Positions 24,952-35,550 are shown, counted from the first letter of the stretch. The stretch is 64,000 nucleotides of DNA from Streptomyces sp. 135 (GCF_020026305.1 NZ_CP075691.1:3906001-3970000), one strand, 5' to 3'. Numbers and translations are program-made. The notes: generated by a model not told the origin, from the letters alone.

Positions 24952-24984
24952 AAGCCCAGGTCGGCGAGGAGCCGACCTGGGCTT
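24952..24984. terminator. bidirectional hairpin terminator
   Basis: AAGCCCAGGTCGGC (24952-24965) and GCCGACCTGGGCTT (24971-24984) are exact complements around GAGGA. It lies between the convergent nuclease-domain gene and the tRNA gene and can end both transcripts. Confidence 0.85.
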
Positions 24985-24989
24985 ACACG

Positions 24990-25063
24990 AGCCCCCTGTC
25001 GGATTCGAACCGACGACCTACGCATTACAAGTGCGTTGCTCTGGCCATCTGAGCTAAGGAGGC
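24990..25063 (-). tRNA. tRNA-Thr(UGU)
   Basis: The minus-strand sequence begins GCCTCCTTAGCTCAGATGG and folds as a cloverleaf. The acceptor stem is GCCTCCT/AGGGGGC with one G-U pair. The D-arm is AGCTCAG...AGAGC, the anticodon stem ACGCA/TGCGT encloses CTTGTAA (anticodon TGT), and the T-arm contains GTCGG-TTCGAAT-CCGAC. The anticodon UGU reads ACA threonine codons. The 3' CCA is not encoded. tRNA genes are frequent integration sites, relevant to the atypical gene beside it. Confidence 0.93.
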
Positions 25064-25244
25064 GCGCACGGCGCTGTACGGATCGTGCCCGAGCAGTGTA
25101 ACCAACACCGCCCGCGCACCCGTCGAAAATATCCGCGACCACCGACGAACGCCTTCGAGGACCGTCGAGAACCGACGAGAACGCCACGCCCCGACTACTG
25201 ACAGACCACAGACCTCCGGGGTACGGTCACGACCAGTTCACTCA

Positions 25245-25260
25245 CGTGGACTACACCACT
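25245..25260. promoter_or_regulatory. candidate DasR-responsive element upstream of msiK
   Basis: CGTGGACTACACCACT matches 12 of 16 positions of the DasR dre consensus ACTGGTCTAGACCACT and keeps the GTGG...CCAC symmetry. It lies 52 bases upstream of the msiK ATG. DasR is the GlcNAc-responsive GntR repressor that controls chitin and amino-sugar uptake, for which MsiK is the ATPase. Confidence 0.45.
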
Positions 25261-25312
25261 CCCTCTACTCGGATCGTCCGGCACGTTCCTGCCGGTGAAG
25301 GGGGCCCTCACC

Positions 25313-26449
<1,137 letters not shown>

Positions 26450-26464
26450 GCCCCGCCCCGCCCA

Positions 26465-26500
26465 CCGAGGGGCCCCACGCCGACGCGCGGGGCCCCTCGG
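26465..26500 (+). terminator. hairpin terminator after msiK
   Basis: CCGAGGGGCCCC (26465-26476) and GGGGCCCCTCGG (26489-26500) form a 12-bp perfect stem 15 bases after the stop. Confidence 0.85.
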
Positions 26501-26531
26501 CGTATCCGCCGACCCGGAAGGCGGCGACCGT

Positions 26532-26558
26532 GTTGTCGACGTTGTCGATGTTGTCGAC
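26532..26558. repeat. three tandem 9-mers GTTGTCGA(C/T)
   Basis: GTTGTCGAC, GTTGTCGAT and GTTGTCGAC follow each other without spacer, and the last runs into the palindrome TTGTCGACAA. They lie between msiK and the small membrane protein gene, 129 bases upstream of its GTG. They could be a cluster of operator half-sites. Confidence 0.6.
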
Positions 26559-26686
26559 AAATACCCCGGCACACCGGTCATTTCGCCCACACCACGTCAA
26601 CACCGCGCAAGCAAAACCTTCTTGGGTGTCGCTCGACCGGGTGACTAAATGTCTCCAAATCATCACCTAGCGCTACGCTGCCTCGC

Positions 26687-27148
26687 GTGACGCACTCCGC
26701 CAACTACACCCAGAAGCCGCGCCGAGCCCACCGTGGCCCCGCCCACCGCATCGGCCGCACGCTCGCTCTCGTCCTGCCCGTGATGCTGGTGCTTTCCGGG
26801 ACCCTCGCGGTCACCAGCGTCAACTGGTCGGGGAACTCCTCGGAATCGATGCTCACCGCATCCGCCGACGACCTCTCCGTGCCGGCCAAGTCCCGCGCCC
26901 CGCAGGACATCCTGCGCGACCGGCTCCTCCTCGAGCTCCAGGAGAAGGACCCCGGTGTCGCGCTCACCCACCTCCAGCGGGAGGTGACCCGCCACCCGTC
27001 GCTCGCCCGCCACTGCGTCGCCCTCGCCAAGGCCCTCGGCCGCGCCGCCGTGCGGAAGTACGGACCGACCCGCGCCCAGTCCTACTCCAGGCCCGTCTGT
27101 GACACGTCCTTCGCGTCGGGCGTGGCCGCCGCCCATCAGAACGGCTGA
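26687..27148 (+). CDS. small membrane-anchored hypothetical protein
   Basis: 153 residues, GTG start. A basic N-terminus (QKPRRAHRGPAHRIGR) precedes one hydrophobic helix (about 24-45, TLALVLPVMLVLSGTLAVTS). This gives a type II anchor or uncleaved signal. The external part is helical (RAPQDILRDRLLLELQEKDPGVALTHLQREVTRHPSLARHCVALAKALGRAAVRKYG) with two cysteines (residues ~107 and 139) that could pair. It resembles conserved actinobacterial secreted proteins of unknown role. It lies upstream of the nucleotidyltransferase but is separated from it by a short repeated GGCTGAGCGGGGCGGC spacer. Confidence 0.75.
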   Translation: MTHSANYTQKPRRAHRGPAHRIGRTLALVLPVMLVLSGTLAVTSVNWSGNSSESMLTASADDLSVPAKSRAPQDILRDRLLLELQEKDPGVALTHLQREVTRHPSLARHCVALAKALGRAAVRKYGPTRAQSYSRPVCDTSFASGVAAAHQNG

Positions 27149-27210
27149 GCGGGGCGGCTGAGTACAACGGCTGAGCGGGGCGGCGCCTACCGCCGCGTAG
27201 GGTTTCCGGC

Positions 27211-27930
27211 ATGACCACGCTGAACCCCACGCAGGCCGTAGTCCTGGCCGGAGGCCAAGGCTCCCGCCTCCGCCCGTACACCGACGACCGGCCCAAGCCG
27301 ATGGTCGAGATCCCCGGCACGGGGACCCCGATCATCGGCCATCAGCTTGCCTGGCTGGCCGCGGAGGGCGTGACCGACGCCGTCGTCTCCTGCGGCCACC
27401 TCGCCGAGGTCCTCCAGGAGTGGCTGGACTCGGCCGACCTGCCGCTGAACGTCACCACGGTCGTCGAGAAGGAACCGCTCGGCCGCGGCGGCGGCCTCAA
27501 GTACGCCGCCCGCCACCTCCCGCACGCGGACCAGCCCTGGTACGCGACGAACGGCGACATCTGGACCCGCTTCTCGCTGCGCGACATGGCGGCCTTCCAC
27601 GCCGAGCGGGACGCCACCGCGACCCTCGCCCTGGCCCGCCCCCGCATCCCGTGGGGCGCCGTAGAGACCGACACGTTCGGCCACATCACGGACTTCGTCG
27701 AGGCGCCGCCGTCCCCGTACCTCATCAACGCGGGCGTGTACGTCTTCTCCGCGTCCTTCACCGCGCTCCTGCCGGACCTCGGCGACCACGAGCGCACCAC
27801 GTTCCCGCGCCTGGCCCGCGAGAAGCGCCTCGCGGGCTTCCCGCTGCCGCAGGGCGCCTACTGGCGCGCGATCGACACCGCGAAGGACCTCACCGAGGCC
27901 GCCAAGGAACTGGCCGCCCAGGCCCGTTGA
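27211..27930 (+). CDS. nucleotidyltransferase (NDP-sugar pyrophosphorylase family)
   Basis: A 239-residue single-domain nucleotidyltransferase. The N-terminal signature VVLAGGQGSRLRPYTDDRPKPMVEI binds the nucleotide and activates the sugar phosphate. VEKEPLGRGGGLKYA and the metal-binding ATNGDIW (Asp) follow, and AYWRAIDTAKDLTEA is at the C-terminus. It transfers NMP from an NTP to a sugar-1-phosphate or analogous phosphate. With no acyltransferase domain and no sugar genes beside it, the product cannot be named. It ends at a long bidirectional terminator. Confidence 0.88.
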   Translation: MTTLNPTQAVVLAGGQGSRLRPYTDDRPKPMVEIPGTGTPIIGHQLAWLAAEGVTDAVVSCGHLAEVLQEWLDSADLPLNVTTVVEKEPLGRGGGLKYAARHLPHADQPWYATNGDIWTRFSLRDMAAFHAERDATATLALARPRIPWGAVETDTFGHITDFVEAPPSPYLINAGVYVFSASFTALLPDLGDHERTTFPRLAREKRLAGFPLPQGAYWRAIDTAKDLTEAAKELAAQAR

Positions 27931-27951
27931 CCCCGCTCCCGCCCGCTCCCC

Positions 27952-28010
27952 GTACGTACGCCGAAGGGGCCCCGCACACACACGGTGCGGGGCCCCTTCG
28001 GCGTACGTAC
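27952..28010. terminator. bidirectional terminator with 26-bp perfect arms
   Basis: The stem begins GTACGTACGCCGAAGGGG (from 27952) and is exactly complemented by the sequence ending at 28010, with a 7-base loop ACACACG at 27978-27984. It lies between the convergent nucleotidyltransferase and DoxX genes. The outer CGTACGTACG is itself palindromic. Confidence 0.85.
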
Positions 28011-28025
28011 CACCGACTCACGGAC

Positions 28026-29729
28026 TCAGTTGCCGAGGACACCGCCCAGCAGTCCGCCCGGCTCCTCGGCCCCGCCGGAGCCACCCGAGCCGCCTGAGCC
28101 GCCCGTGCCGCCCCCGGTGCCGCCACCGGTGGTCGACGGCCCCGCGGTCGAGGCCGACGGCTGCTGCTGTTGCTGTTGCTGCTTCGGCGCCGACTGCTGC
28201 GGCGGGGCCTGGCCCGTGCTGCTGCCCTGCGTCTGGCTCGGCTGCCCCACCCCGGCCGCACCGGTCTCGGGGACCGCGTCCGGGACCGTCGCGCCCTGCG
28301 AGGGACTCGCGGAACCGCCCTCCCGCGTCGGCGACCCGGAGGAGGCGGAGGGGCTCTGCGACCGCTTCTCGCGCCGCTTCTTCGCGGGGTCCTCGGGGAG
28401 CGGGGAGCCCGGCAGCACGTTCCTCGGGGCCTCGCCGGGGCCGGGCACGGTGACCCGGTCCGCGTCGCGCACCGCGCCGCCGAGCAGCGAGCCGAGGAGC
28501 AGCGTGAGGCCGATGACGACCGCCCCGACGAGCCCGCCGCGCCGCAGCACGCGCCGCCGCAGGTCCCAGATGTCGGCGCGCGGCCCGAGCCTGCGCCAGG
28601 CCTCTCCCGCGAGGCGTCCGTCGACGGAGTAGACGGGGGCGCCCGCGATGATCAGCGGCGACCAGGCGGCGAGGTAGATGATGTCCGGCGCGTCGTAGGC
28701 GGGGACGGTCTTCCAGCTGACGGTGACGATGAGCGCGGCGGAGAGCAGCACGCCGATCGAGGCGGCGACCCGCTGCCAGAGCCCGAGCACCGTCAGGACG
28801 CCGACGACGACCTGGAGGAAGGCGATGCTGAGTCCGGCGCCCACCGGGTGCTGGAGGGCGAAGTCGCGCAGGGGCTCGGCGAGTTCCCAGGGGTGCAGCG
28901 AGGTGAGCCACTTGACCATGGAGCCGCGCCGGCCGCCGTCGAAGTAGACGGGGTCGCAGAGCTTGCCCATGCCGGCGTAGATGGAGATGAAGCCGAGGAA
29001 GACGCGCAGCGGGAGGAGGACGACGCCGAGGTTCATCCGGCGCCCGGGGTAGTAGGCGTGCCGGACGGGCTCGGCGCCCTGCCGCCGCCTGCGCTCCTCG
29101 GCCGTGTCGTCGGCATCGTCGTCGACGTCGGTGCCGTCCACGCCGGCGTTTCCGTCGCCGTACTCGTACTCGTACTTGTAGTCGTACTCGCCGAACCGCT
29201 CGTCCTCTTCGGCGAGCCGCTCGTCGTAGTCGCTGCTGGGCATCCGCATCTGCGGCAGCAGCTGGGTCTGGGGGGCGGGTCCGACGGTGGGTGTCGCGGC
29301 CGTCCGGGAGGCCTCGGGGCCGTCGTCGAGGGCGACGCGCGGGATGACCTGGGTGGCGCTGCCGTCGTCGTAGGGACCTGCCTCTTCGGCCGAACGGCGC
29401 ACGCCGCTGCCGCGCACGGCTTGCAGCAGTCCGGTCGCGCCGGGATCGCCGGGCGCGGACTTCCCGCTCCAGACGACGGGCGCGCGGCGCTTGGCGGCGG
29501 CCCCCGCGGCGGGGATGCGCACCGTCTCGTCGGAGAGACCCAAGTGCCGTGAGATACGCGGGGATTGGATGCGCCCAGCGGCGGGGAGCTGCACGCGGAA
29601 GCTCGCGTGCGAGACGATGACCTGCGCCGGGTCGCTCGGCACCTTCACCATGCTCAGCGCGGGAGCTTCGTCGAAGCCTGACGAGCTTCCCCCTGTGGGA
29701 GTGCGGGGTGTTCTGGTGTCCACACTCAT
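28026..29729 (-). CDS. DoxX-family membrane protein with disordered termini
   Basis: 567 residues. The N-terminal ~230 residues are cytoplasmic and disordered, with acidic Tyr-rich runs (EYDYKYEYEYGDG, DVDDDADDTAEERRRRQ). About residues 235-425 form a DoxX/TQO-type membrane domain with four to five helices (LRVFLGFISIYAGMGKL, GLSIAFLQVVVGVLTVLGLW, and so on). A further helix (GLVGAVVIGLTLLLGSLLGG) leads to a Ser/Pro/Gln/Gly-rich tail with an uninterrupted poly-Gln run and GGTGG repeats. DoxX proteins are small quinone-linked membrane proteins, and the long disordered extensions are a Streptomyces trait. The function here is unknown. Confidence 0.78.
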   Translation of the reverse strand: MSVDTRTPRTPTGGSSSGFDEAPALSMVKVPSDPAQVIVSHASFRVQLPAAGRIQSPRISRHLGLSDETVRIPAAGAAAKRRAPVVWSGKSAPGDPGATGLLQAVRGSGVRRSAEEAGPYDDGSATQVIPRVALDDGPEASRTAATPTVGPAPQTQLLPQMRMPSSDYDERLAEEDERFGEYDYKYEYEYGDGNAGVDGTDVDDDADDTAEERRRRQGAEPVRHAYYPGRRMNLGVVLLPLRVFLGFISIYAGMGKLCDPVYFDGGRRGSMVKWLTSLHPWELAEPLRDFALQHPVGAGLSIAFLQVVVGVLTVLGLWQRVAASIGVLLSAALIVTVSWKTVPAYDAPDIIYLAAWSPLIIAGAPVYSVDGRLAGEAWRRLGPRADIWDLRRRVLRRGGLVGAVVIGLTLLLGSLLGGAVRDADRVTVPGPGEAPRNVLPGSPLPEDPAKKRREKRSQSPSASSGSPTREGGSASPSQGATVPDAVPETGAAGVGQPSQTQGSSTGQAPPQQSAPKQQQQQQQPSASTAGPSTTGGGTGGGTGGSGGSGGSGGAEEPGGLLGGVLGN

Positions 29730-29825
29730 CTAACCGAGTGACGTGTGGTTAGGACACTGCCTTGACCGCGCAGAAATGTCCGGACCGCGTCAAAAGATCA
29801 CCGCGGCCCGGACATCGAGGCATAC

Positions 29826-30770
29826 CTACGCGCGGCGGCGGGCCGCCTCGTAGAGCACCACACCGGCGGCGACCCCCGCGTTCAACGACTCCGCCCCACC
29901 CGGCATCGGAATCCGCACCCGGAAGTCGCACGTCTCGCCGACGAGGCGGGACAGGCCCTTGCCCTCGCTGCCGACGACGATGACGACCGGGCCGCTGAGC
30001 GCCTCCAGGTCACCGACCTCGTGCTCGCCGTCCGCCGCGAGGCCGACGACGGCGATGCCCGCCTTCTTGTACGCCTCCAGGGCGCGCGTCAGGTTCGTGC
30101 AGCGGGCGACCGGCGTCCGCGCGGCCGTGCCGGCCGACGTCTTCCAGGCGCCGGCCGTCATGCCGGCGGCGCGCCGCTCGGGCACGACGACGCCGTGGCC
30201 GCCGAACGCCGTCACGGAGCGGACGATCGCGCCGAGGTTGCGCGGGTCCGTCACGCCGTCGAGCGCGACGATCAGCGGGTCGTCACCGGTGTCGTGCGCG
30301 GCGGCGACGAGGTCCTCGGGGTGCGCGTACTCGTACGGCGGGACCTGGAGGACGAGGCCCTGGTGGTTGAGGCCGTTCGTCATGCGGTCGAGCTCGGGGC
30401 GCGGCGCCTCCATGAGGTGGATGCCGCCGCGCTCGGCCGCGAGCTGGAGCGCCTCGCGGACCCGCTCGTCGTTGTCGATGAACTGCTGGACGTAGAGCGT
30501 GGTGGCGGGCACGCCGTCGCGCAGCGCCTCGAAGACCGGGTTGCGGCCGACGACCATCTCGGAGGACGACTTGCCGCCGCGCCCCTTCGGCGCGGGGCGG
30601 CGGCCCGCGGCCTTCTTGGCCTTGGCGGTGGCGATGCGGTTCTTCACATGCCCCTTGCGCGCCTCGGCGGGCGGCGTCGGACCCTTGCCCTCAAGGCCGC
30701 GGCGCCGATTGCCGCCGCTGCCGACCTGCGCGCCCTTCTTGCCGGACATGCGGCGGTTGTTAGCGGCCAT
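29826..30770 (-). CDS. rlmB: 23S rRNA (guanosine-2'-O)-methyltransferase RlmB (SpoU family)
   Basis: 314 residues. A basic, disordered N-terminus (MAANNRRMSGKKGAQVG...) is followed by the SpoU substrate-binding domain (VVGRNPVFEALRDG...) and a trefoil-knot SAM domain. The SpoU motifs are LDGVTDPRNLGAIVRS (motif 1), VVIVVGSEGKGLSR (motif 2) and RIPMPGGAESLNAGVAAGVVLYE (motif 3). The enzyme methylates G2251 (E. coli numbering) in the ribosomal P loop. Downstream of cysS in the same direction (107-base gap), the usual actinobacterial pairing. Confidence 0.93.
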   Translation of the reverse strand: MAANNRRMSGKKGAQVGSGGNRRRGLEGKGPTPPAEARKGHVKNRIATAKAKKAAGRRPAPKGRGGKSSSEMVVGRNPVFEALRDGVPATTLYVQQFIDNDERVREALQLAAERGGIHLMEAPRPELDRMTNGLNHQGLVLQVPPYEYAHPEDLVAAAHDTGDDPLIVALDGVTDPRNLGAIVRSVTAFGGHGVVVPERRAAGMTAGAWKTSAGTAARTPVARCTNLTRALEAYKKAGIAVVGLAADGEHEVGDLEALSGPVVIVVGSEGKGLSRLVGETCDFRVRIPMPGGAESLNAGVAAGVVLYEAARRRA

Positions 30771-30877
30771 GACCTACCTGTCTGTCGTGTTGCGGGTGCG
30801 CGTACGTCCGTACGCGCGAGGGTGTACGTCTATGAAGTGTGCCGCCCACGAGGCCGGGCGGCACATCAGCGGCCCGG

Positions 30878-32281
<1,404 letters not shown>

Positions 32282-32362
32282 CACTCCAGGGTAGTGGGCG
32301 CGGGACAGTGCCCCACGCCCCCTGCCCCCACAGGGCAACGCAACCGTGACGTACGACCGTCC

Positions 32363-32767
32363 TCAGACCCGCCCGACGACCTTGCGCGGCGAGATCCGCA
32401 CCACGACCCGCGGGGAGTCGTTCACCGAGTCGGGGTTGAACTCCGCGTACTTCTTGCCCGTGTACTTCAGCGACAGCTCGTCGATCAGCTCCTGACCGCC
32501 CTCCGTCGTCATCTCCGCCGTGCCGCGGATCTCCGCGTACGTGTACGGCGCGTCGAAGGGCTGGAGCAGCACCGTCACGCGCGGATCGCGGCGGAGGTTC
32601 TTCTCCTTGCGGCGGCCGAGCGTGGTGGAGAACAGCACGTCGTCGCCGTCCCGCTTCACCCAGACCGGCGACAGCTGGGGGCTGCCGTCGGGCTGGATGG
32701 TGGCGACGGTGATGAACGACGGGGCGTCGAGAAGGGCTTTGAGCTGGTCGGACAGTGCGGCGGACAT
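32363..32767 (-). CDS. PPOX-class F420-dependent oxidoreductase
   Basis: A 134-residue split-barrel protein of the pyridoxamine-phosphate-oxidase-like superfamily. It has FITVATIQPDGSPQLSPVWVKRDGDDVLFSTTLGRRKEKNLRRDPRVTVLL, where the Lys-Asn-Leu-Arg segment contacts the deazaflavin, and AEIRGTAEMTT near the middle. Actinobacterial members use F420 to reduce small substrates such as biliverdin or fatty acids. The physiological substrate here is unknown. ATG at 32767; monocistronic between cysS and ispF. Confidence 0.88.
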   Translation of the reverse strand: MSAALSDQLKALLDAPSFITVATIQPDGSPQLSPVWVKRDGDDVLFSTTLGRRKEKNLRRDPRVTVLLQPFDAPYTYAEIRGTAEMTTEGGQELIDELSLKYTGKKYAEFNPDSVNDSPRVVVRISPRKVVGRV

Positions 32768-32850
32768 GGCTTCACTCCTTCGTGGACAGCTGGCTGCGAG
32801 AGCCTCGCCTGTACGAGCCATACACCTACCCGATATCCGCGGTGTCCGCC

Positions 32851-33360
32851 TCAGGGTGCGGTGCGGACCACCAGCGCGGTGGCGATCGCGGCGAGTCCGT
32901 CGCCGCGGCCGGGGAAGCCCAGGCCGTCGGTGGTGGCCCCGGAGACCGAGACCGGCGCGCCCGCCGCCTCGGAGAGGACCTTCTGCGCCTCGTCGCGGCG
33001 CTTGCCGATCTTCGGGCGGGGGCCGATGACCTGCACGGCCACATTGCCGATGGTGAACCCCGCGTCCCGCACGATGCGGGCGGCCTCGGTGAGGAGGGCC
33101 AGGCCCGAGGCGCCGGACCACTCGGGGCGGCCGGTGCCGAAGTGCGCGCCGAGGTCGCCGAGGCCGGCCGCGGAGAACAGCGCGTTGCAGGCGGCGTGCG
33201 CCACGACGTCGGCGTCGGAGTGTCCGGCGAGTCCGGGCCCCTCGTCCTCCCACTTCAGGCCCGCGCACCACAGCTCGCGGCCCTCTTCGAAGGCGTGGAT
33301 GTCGGTGCCGATGCCGACGAGGGGCAGTACGGGGGCCGGGGCAGGCGTCTCAGAAGCCAT
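32851..33360 (-). CDS. ispF: 2-C-methyl-D-erythritol 2,4-cyclodiphosphate synthase
   Basis: 169 residues, full length. Metal ligands are in the GIGTDIHAF and AGHSDADVVAHA motifs, the nucleotide-binding part is in GLGDLGAHFG, and the C-terminal ATTDGLGFPGRGDGLAAIATALV is the family end. It makes MEcPP, the fifth step of the MEP isoprenoid pathway. It overlaps the 3' end of ispD by 11 bases, so the two are translationally coupled, and IspD and IspF act two steps apart in the same pathway. Confidence 0.95.
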   Translation of the reverse strand: MASETPAPAPVLPLVGIGTDIHAFEEGRELWCAGLKWEDEGPGLAGHSDADVVAHAACNALFSAAGLGDLGAHFGTGRPEWSGASGLALLTEAARIVRDAGFTIGNVAVQVIGPRPKIGKRRDEAQKVLSEAAGAPVSVSGATTDGLGFPGRGDGLAAIATALVVRTAP

Positions 33361-34081
33361 CGTTGGCCCTCCTGCGGGCGAGCACGGCCTCGGCGAGGAC
33401 GAGGTCGAGGGGCCGCGTGACCTTGAAGGCCTCCTCGTGGCCGGGCACGACGACGACGGGCAGGCCGAGCTGTTCGACCATGCTCGCGTCGTCCGTGACG
33501 TTGTCGGTGACGCTCTCGTGGGCGCGCACCAGCGTGGCGCGGTCGAAGCCCTGCGGGGTCTGCACGGCGCGCAGCCTGGCCCGCTCGGGGGTGGCGACGA
33601 CGGGCTCGGCCTCGCCCGGCGTCGCGGCCGGCTCGACCTGCTTGACGGTGTCGGTCAGCGGCAGCGCGGGCACCACGGCGGGCGCGCCCTCGCGTACGGC
33701 CCGGATGACGCCGTCGACCGTGTCGACGGGCACCAGCGGACGGGCCGCGTCGTGCACGAGCACGATGTCGATGCCGGGCGGCAGCACGTCCAGGCCGGCC
33801 CGCACGGACTCCTGGCGGCTCTGCCCGCCGGGCACGACGACGAAGTCGGTCCGCTCGGGCAGCGCGTGGTCGTCGAGGAGGGTCTTGACCTCGGCGGCGC
33901 CGTCCGGCGGTGCCACGACGACGACGAGGGAGACGGCCCGGGAGGCCGCCATGGCGCGGATGGCGTGGATGAGCATCGGGGTGCCGTTGAGCGCACGGAG
34001 CGCTTTGGGGGCGCCAGGGCCGAGGCGCACGCCCCGTCCTGCCGCGGGAATGACCACCGCGGTACGGGATTCGCTAGACAT
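33350..34081 (-). CDS. ispD: 2-C-methyl-D-erythritol 4-phosphate cytidylyltransferase
   Basis: A 243-residue cytidylyltransferase. The CTP-binding loop is VIPAAGRGVRLGPGAPKAL, with PGGQSRQESVRAGLD, VLVHDAARPLVP (metal/substrate) and TPQGFDRATLVRAHE in the expected order. It forms CDP-methylerythritol from MEP and CTP. First gene of the ispD-ispF pair; it lies downstream of carD across a 316-base gap containing direct repeats. Confidence 0.95.
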   Translation of the reverse strand: MSSESRTAVVIPAAGRGVRLGPGAPKALRALNGTPMLIHAIRAMAASRAVSLVVVVAPPDGAAEVKTLLDDHALPERTDFVVVPGGQSRQESVRAGLDVLPPGIDIVLVHDAARPLVPVDTVDGVIRAVREGAPAVVPALPLTDTVKQVEPAATPGEAEPVVATPERARLRAVQTPQGFDRATLVRAHESVTDNVTDDASMVEQLGLPVVVVPGHEEAFKVTRPLDLVLAEAVLARRRANDGF

Positions 34082-34397
34082 CGGTTCCGTTCAGGTTTGT
34101 GTGCTCGGCCGACGTGGGTATGGCCACACCGTGCCGGGCGCGACATCTTGACCGGACCCTTCCGTGACATCTGGTCGAGCCAGCTGCCCGGGCCCGGCAC
34201 GCCAACACGGTCTCTGGGGGGCCGCCACCACGTCTGCCCGGGTTCGAACAACATCTGGGCAACTGTGGGCAACGTCTTCGAACACCATCTGGGTACGAAC
34301 ATGCCGCAGCGCCCGGCGACTCCGGTTAAGGGTCAGCGGGCACCGCGGCATCGTTGCGCCATGGGACAGCCGGGGCATGCGCCTCAGGCCGTCCGCG
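34082..34397. other. intergenic region with a 17-bp direct repeat
   Basis: No gene is seen between ispD and carD. TTCGAACAACATCTGGG (34243-34259) and TTCGAACACCATCTGGG (34277-34293) are direct repeats 34 bases apart with one difference, and a related CGAACATG follows at about 34296. The region must contain the ispD promoter, so the repeats are candidate binding sites. Confidence 0.55.
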
Positions 34398-34880
34398 TCA
34401 GGACGCGAGGACCTCGTCCAGCAGGGCCTCGGCCTTGTCCTCGTTCGTGTTCTCCGCGAGGGCGAGCTCGCTCACCAGGATCTGCCGAGCCTTGGCGAGC
34501 ATGCGCTTCTCGCCGGCGGACAGTCCACGCTCCCGCTCCCGACGCCACAGGTCACGCACGACTTCCGCGACCTTGATGACATCGCCGGAGGCGAGCTTCT
34601 CGAGATTTGCCTTGTAACGACGCGACCAGTTCGTGGGCTCTTCGGCGTACGGCGCGCGCAGCACCTCGAAGACCCGGTCCAGCCCGTCCTGACCGACCAC
34701 ATCACGCACGCCGACGAACTCCGCATTGTCCGCTGGCACACGCACCGTCAGGTCGCCCTGGGCGACCTTCAGCACCAAGTAGGTCTTGTCCACGCCTTTG
34801 ATCTGGCGAGTTTCGATGGCCTCGATCAGCGCGGCCCCGTGATGGGGATAGACCACGGTGTCGCCAACCTTGAACGTCAT
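34398..34880 (-). CDS. carD: CarD/CdnL-family transcription factor
   Basis: 160 residues. The N-terminal CarD_CdnL_TRCF Tudor-like domain is MTFKVGDTVVYPHHGAALIEAIETRQIKG...YLVLKVAQGDLTVRVPADN, which binds the RNA polymerase beta subunit. The helical C-terminal part contains NWSRRYKANLEKLASGD (the Trp wedge that stabilises the open promoter complex) and LSAGEKRMLAKARQILVSELALAE. This is the essential global activator of rRNA and housekeeping promoters in actinobacteria. ATG at 34880 is preceded by AAGGGGTACC. Confidence 0.95.
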   Translation of the reverse strand: MTFKVGDTVVYPHHGAALIEAIETRQIKGVDKTYLVLKVAQGDLTVRVPADNAEFVGVRDVVGQDGLDRVFEVLRAPYAEEPTNWSRRYKANLEKLASGDVIKVAEVVRDLWRRERERGLSAGEKRMLAKARQILVSELALAENTNEDKAEALLDEVLAS

Positions 34881-35550
34881 GTGACAGGTACCCCTTCCGT
34901 GGCTATCCATCCTAACACGAGAATCGCCTCTTCTGAATGGCGTTTTCGCAGGTCAGGGCATATCTCGGGGCTTGACAACAGCAACAGTGACGTGCTGCGC
35001 AGGGCCCCCGGAACCGGGTATTCGCAGGTCGGAGCGGCTCTTCGGGGAGGGAGAAACGTGGGCGATACGCACCCCTCAAGAGCGCCCGGAGAGCCCGATC
35101 GTCCCGGTTTGCGCGGTTCCAAGCGGTGAACTTTCGCTGCTCCGTTCGGTGGGCGGAGAGGTGTCCGGGACGTCGCCCGGCGTGATTCCGGAATTGATCA
35201 AGCCGTTCGGTGATCAATTCTCCGGGCGGCCGCGCATTCTTTGCCTTCCTTACCGGAAATCCGCCGGACGGGCCCGGCCGACGCCTGCCAGCGGTTATGT
35301 GAATGGCGAACGACGGGGCAATGAAGCGGGCGGGGCGAACAGGCACGGTGATAGGCCCGGCGGCCGGTTCCACGACCGCTCCCGCTCCCGGTTCCGCGAC
35401 CGGTCCGGCACAGCTCGTGGCGCGGAGAGGCGGGTCGGGTGCGGTGGCGCGGGAACGGCTCGGTAACCTAAGCGCGCTGACACACCCTTAGGGCGGCTGC
35501 ACGGCCGCCCGCCCTCCCTTACCGCCCCCGTTCAAGGAGTTGCCGCCGCC
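34881..35550. other. 670-base intergenic region between carD and a lipoprotein gene
   Basis: The flanking genes diverge from this region. It holds their promoters, and open frames here look like shadows. Its 35180-35320 part is visibly less G+C-rich than its surroundings and contains the inverted repeat at 35191-35220. I see no tRNA or clear riboswitch, though a small RNA could be hidden here. Confidence 0.5.
35191..35220. promoter_or_regulatory. AT-rich inverted repeat GAATTGATCA-N10-TGATCAATTC
   Basis: Ten-base perfect arms at 35191-35200 and 35211-35220 around AGCCGTTCGG, flanked by CCG/CCGG. This is unusual in this G+C-rich background. It could be a regulator's operator or an RNA hairpin about 330 bases upstream of the lipoprotein gene. 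Confidence 0.55.

Noticed and set aside
24960..25070. Attachment-site duplication of the tRNA-Thr 3' end
   Set aside because: Reading the flanks, I found no second copy of the TTCGAATCC-containing tRNA end near the Mrr-like gene. The island idea rests on gene content only.
34972..35490. Open frames in the carD-lipoprotein intergenic region
   Set aside because: Composition and start contexts are poor in every frame. The region fits a long regulatory gap better.
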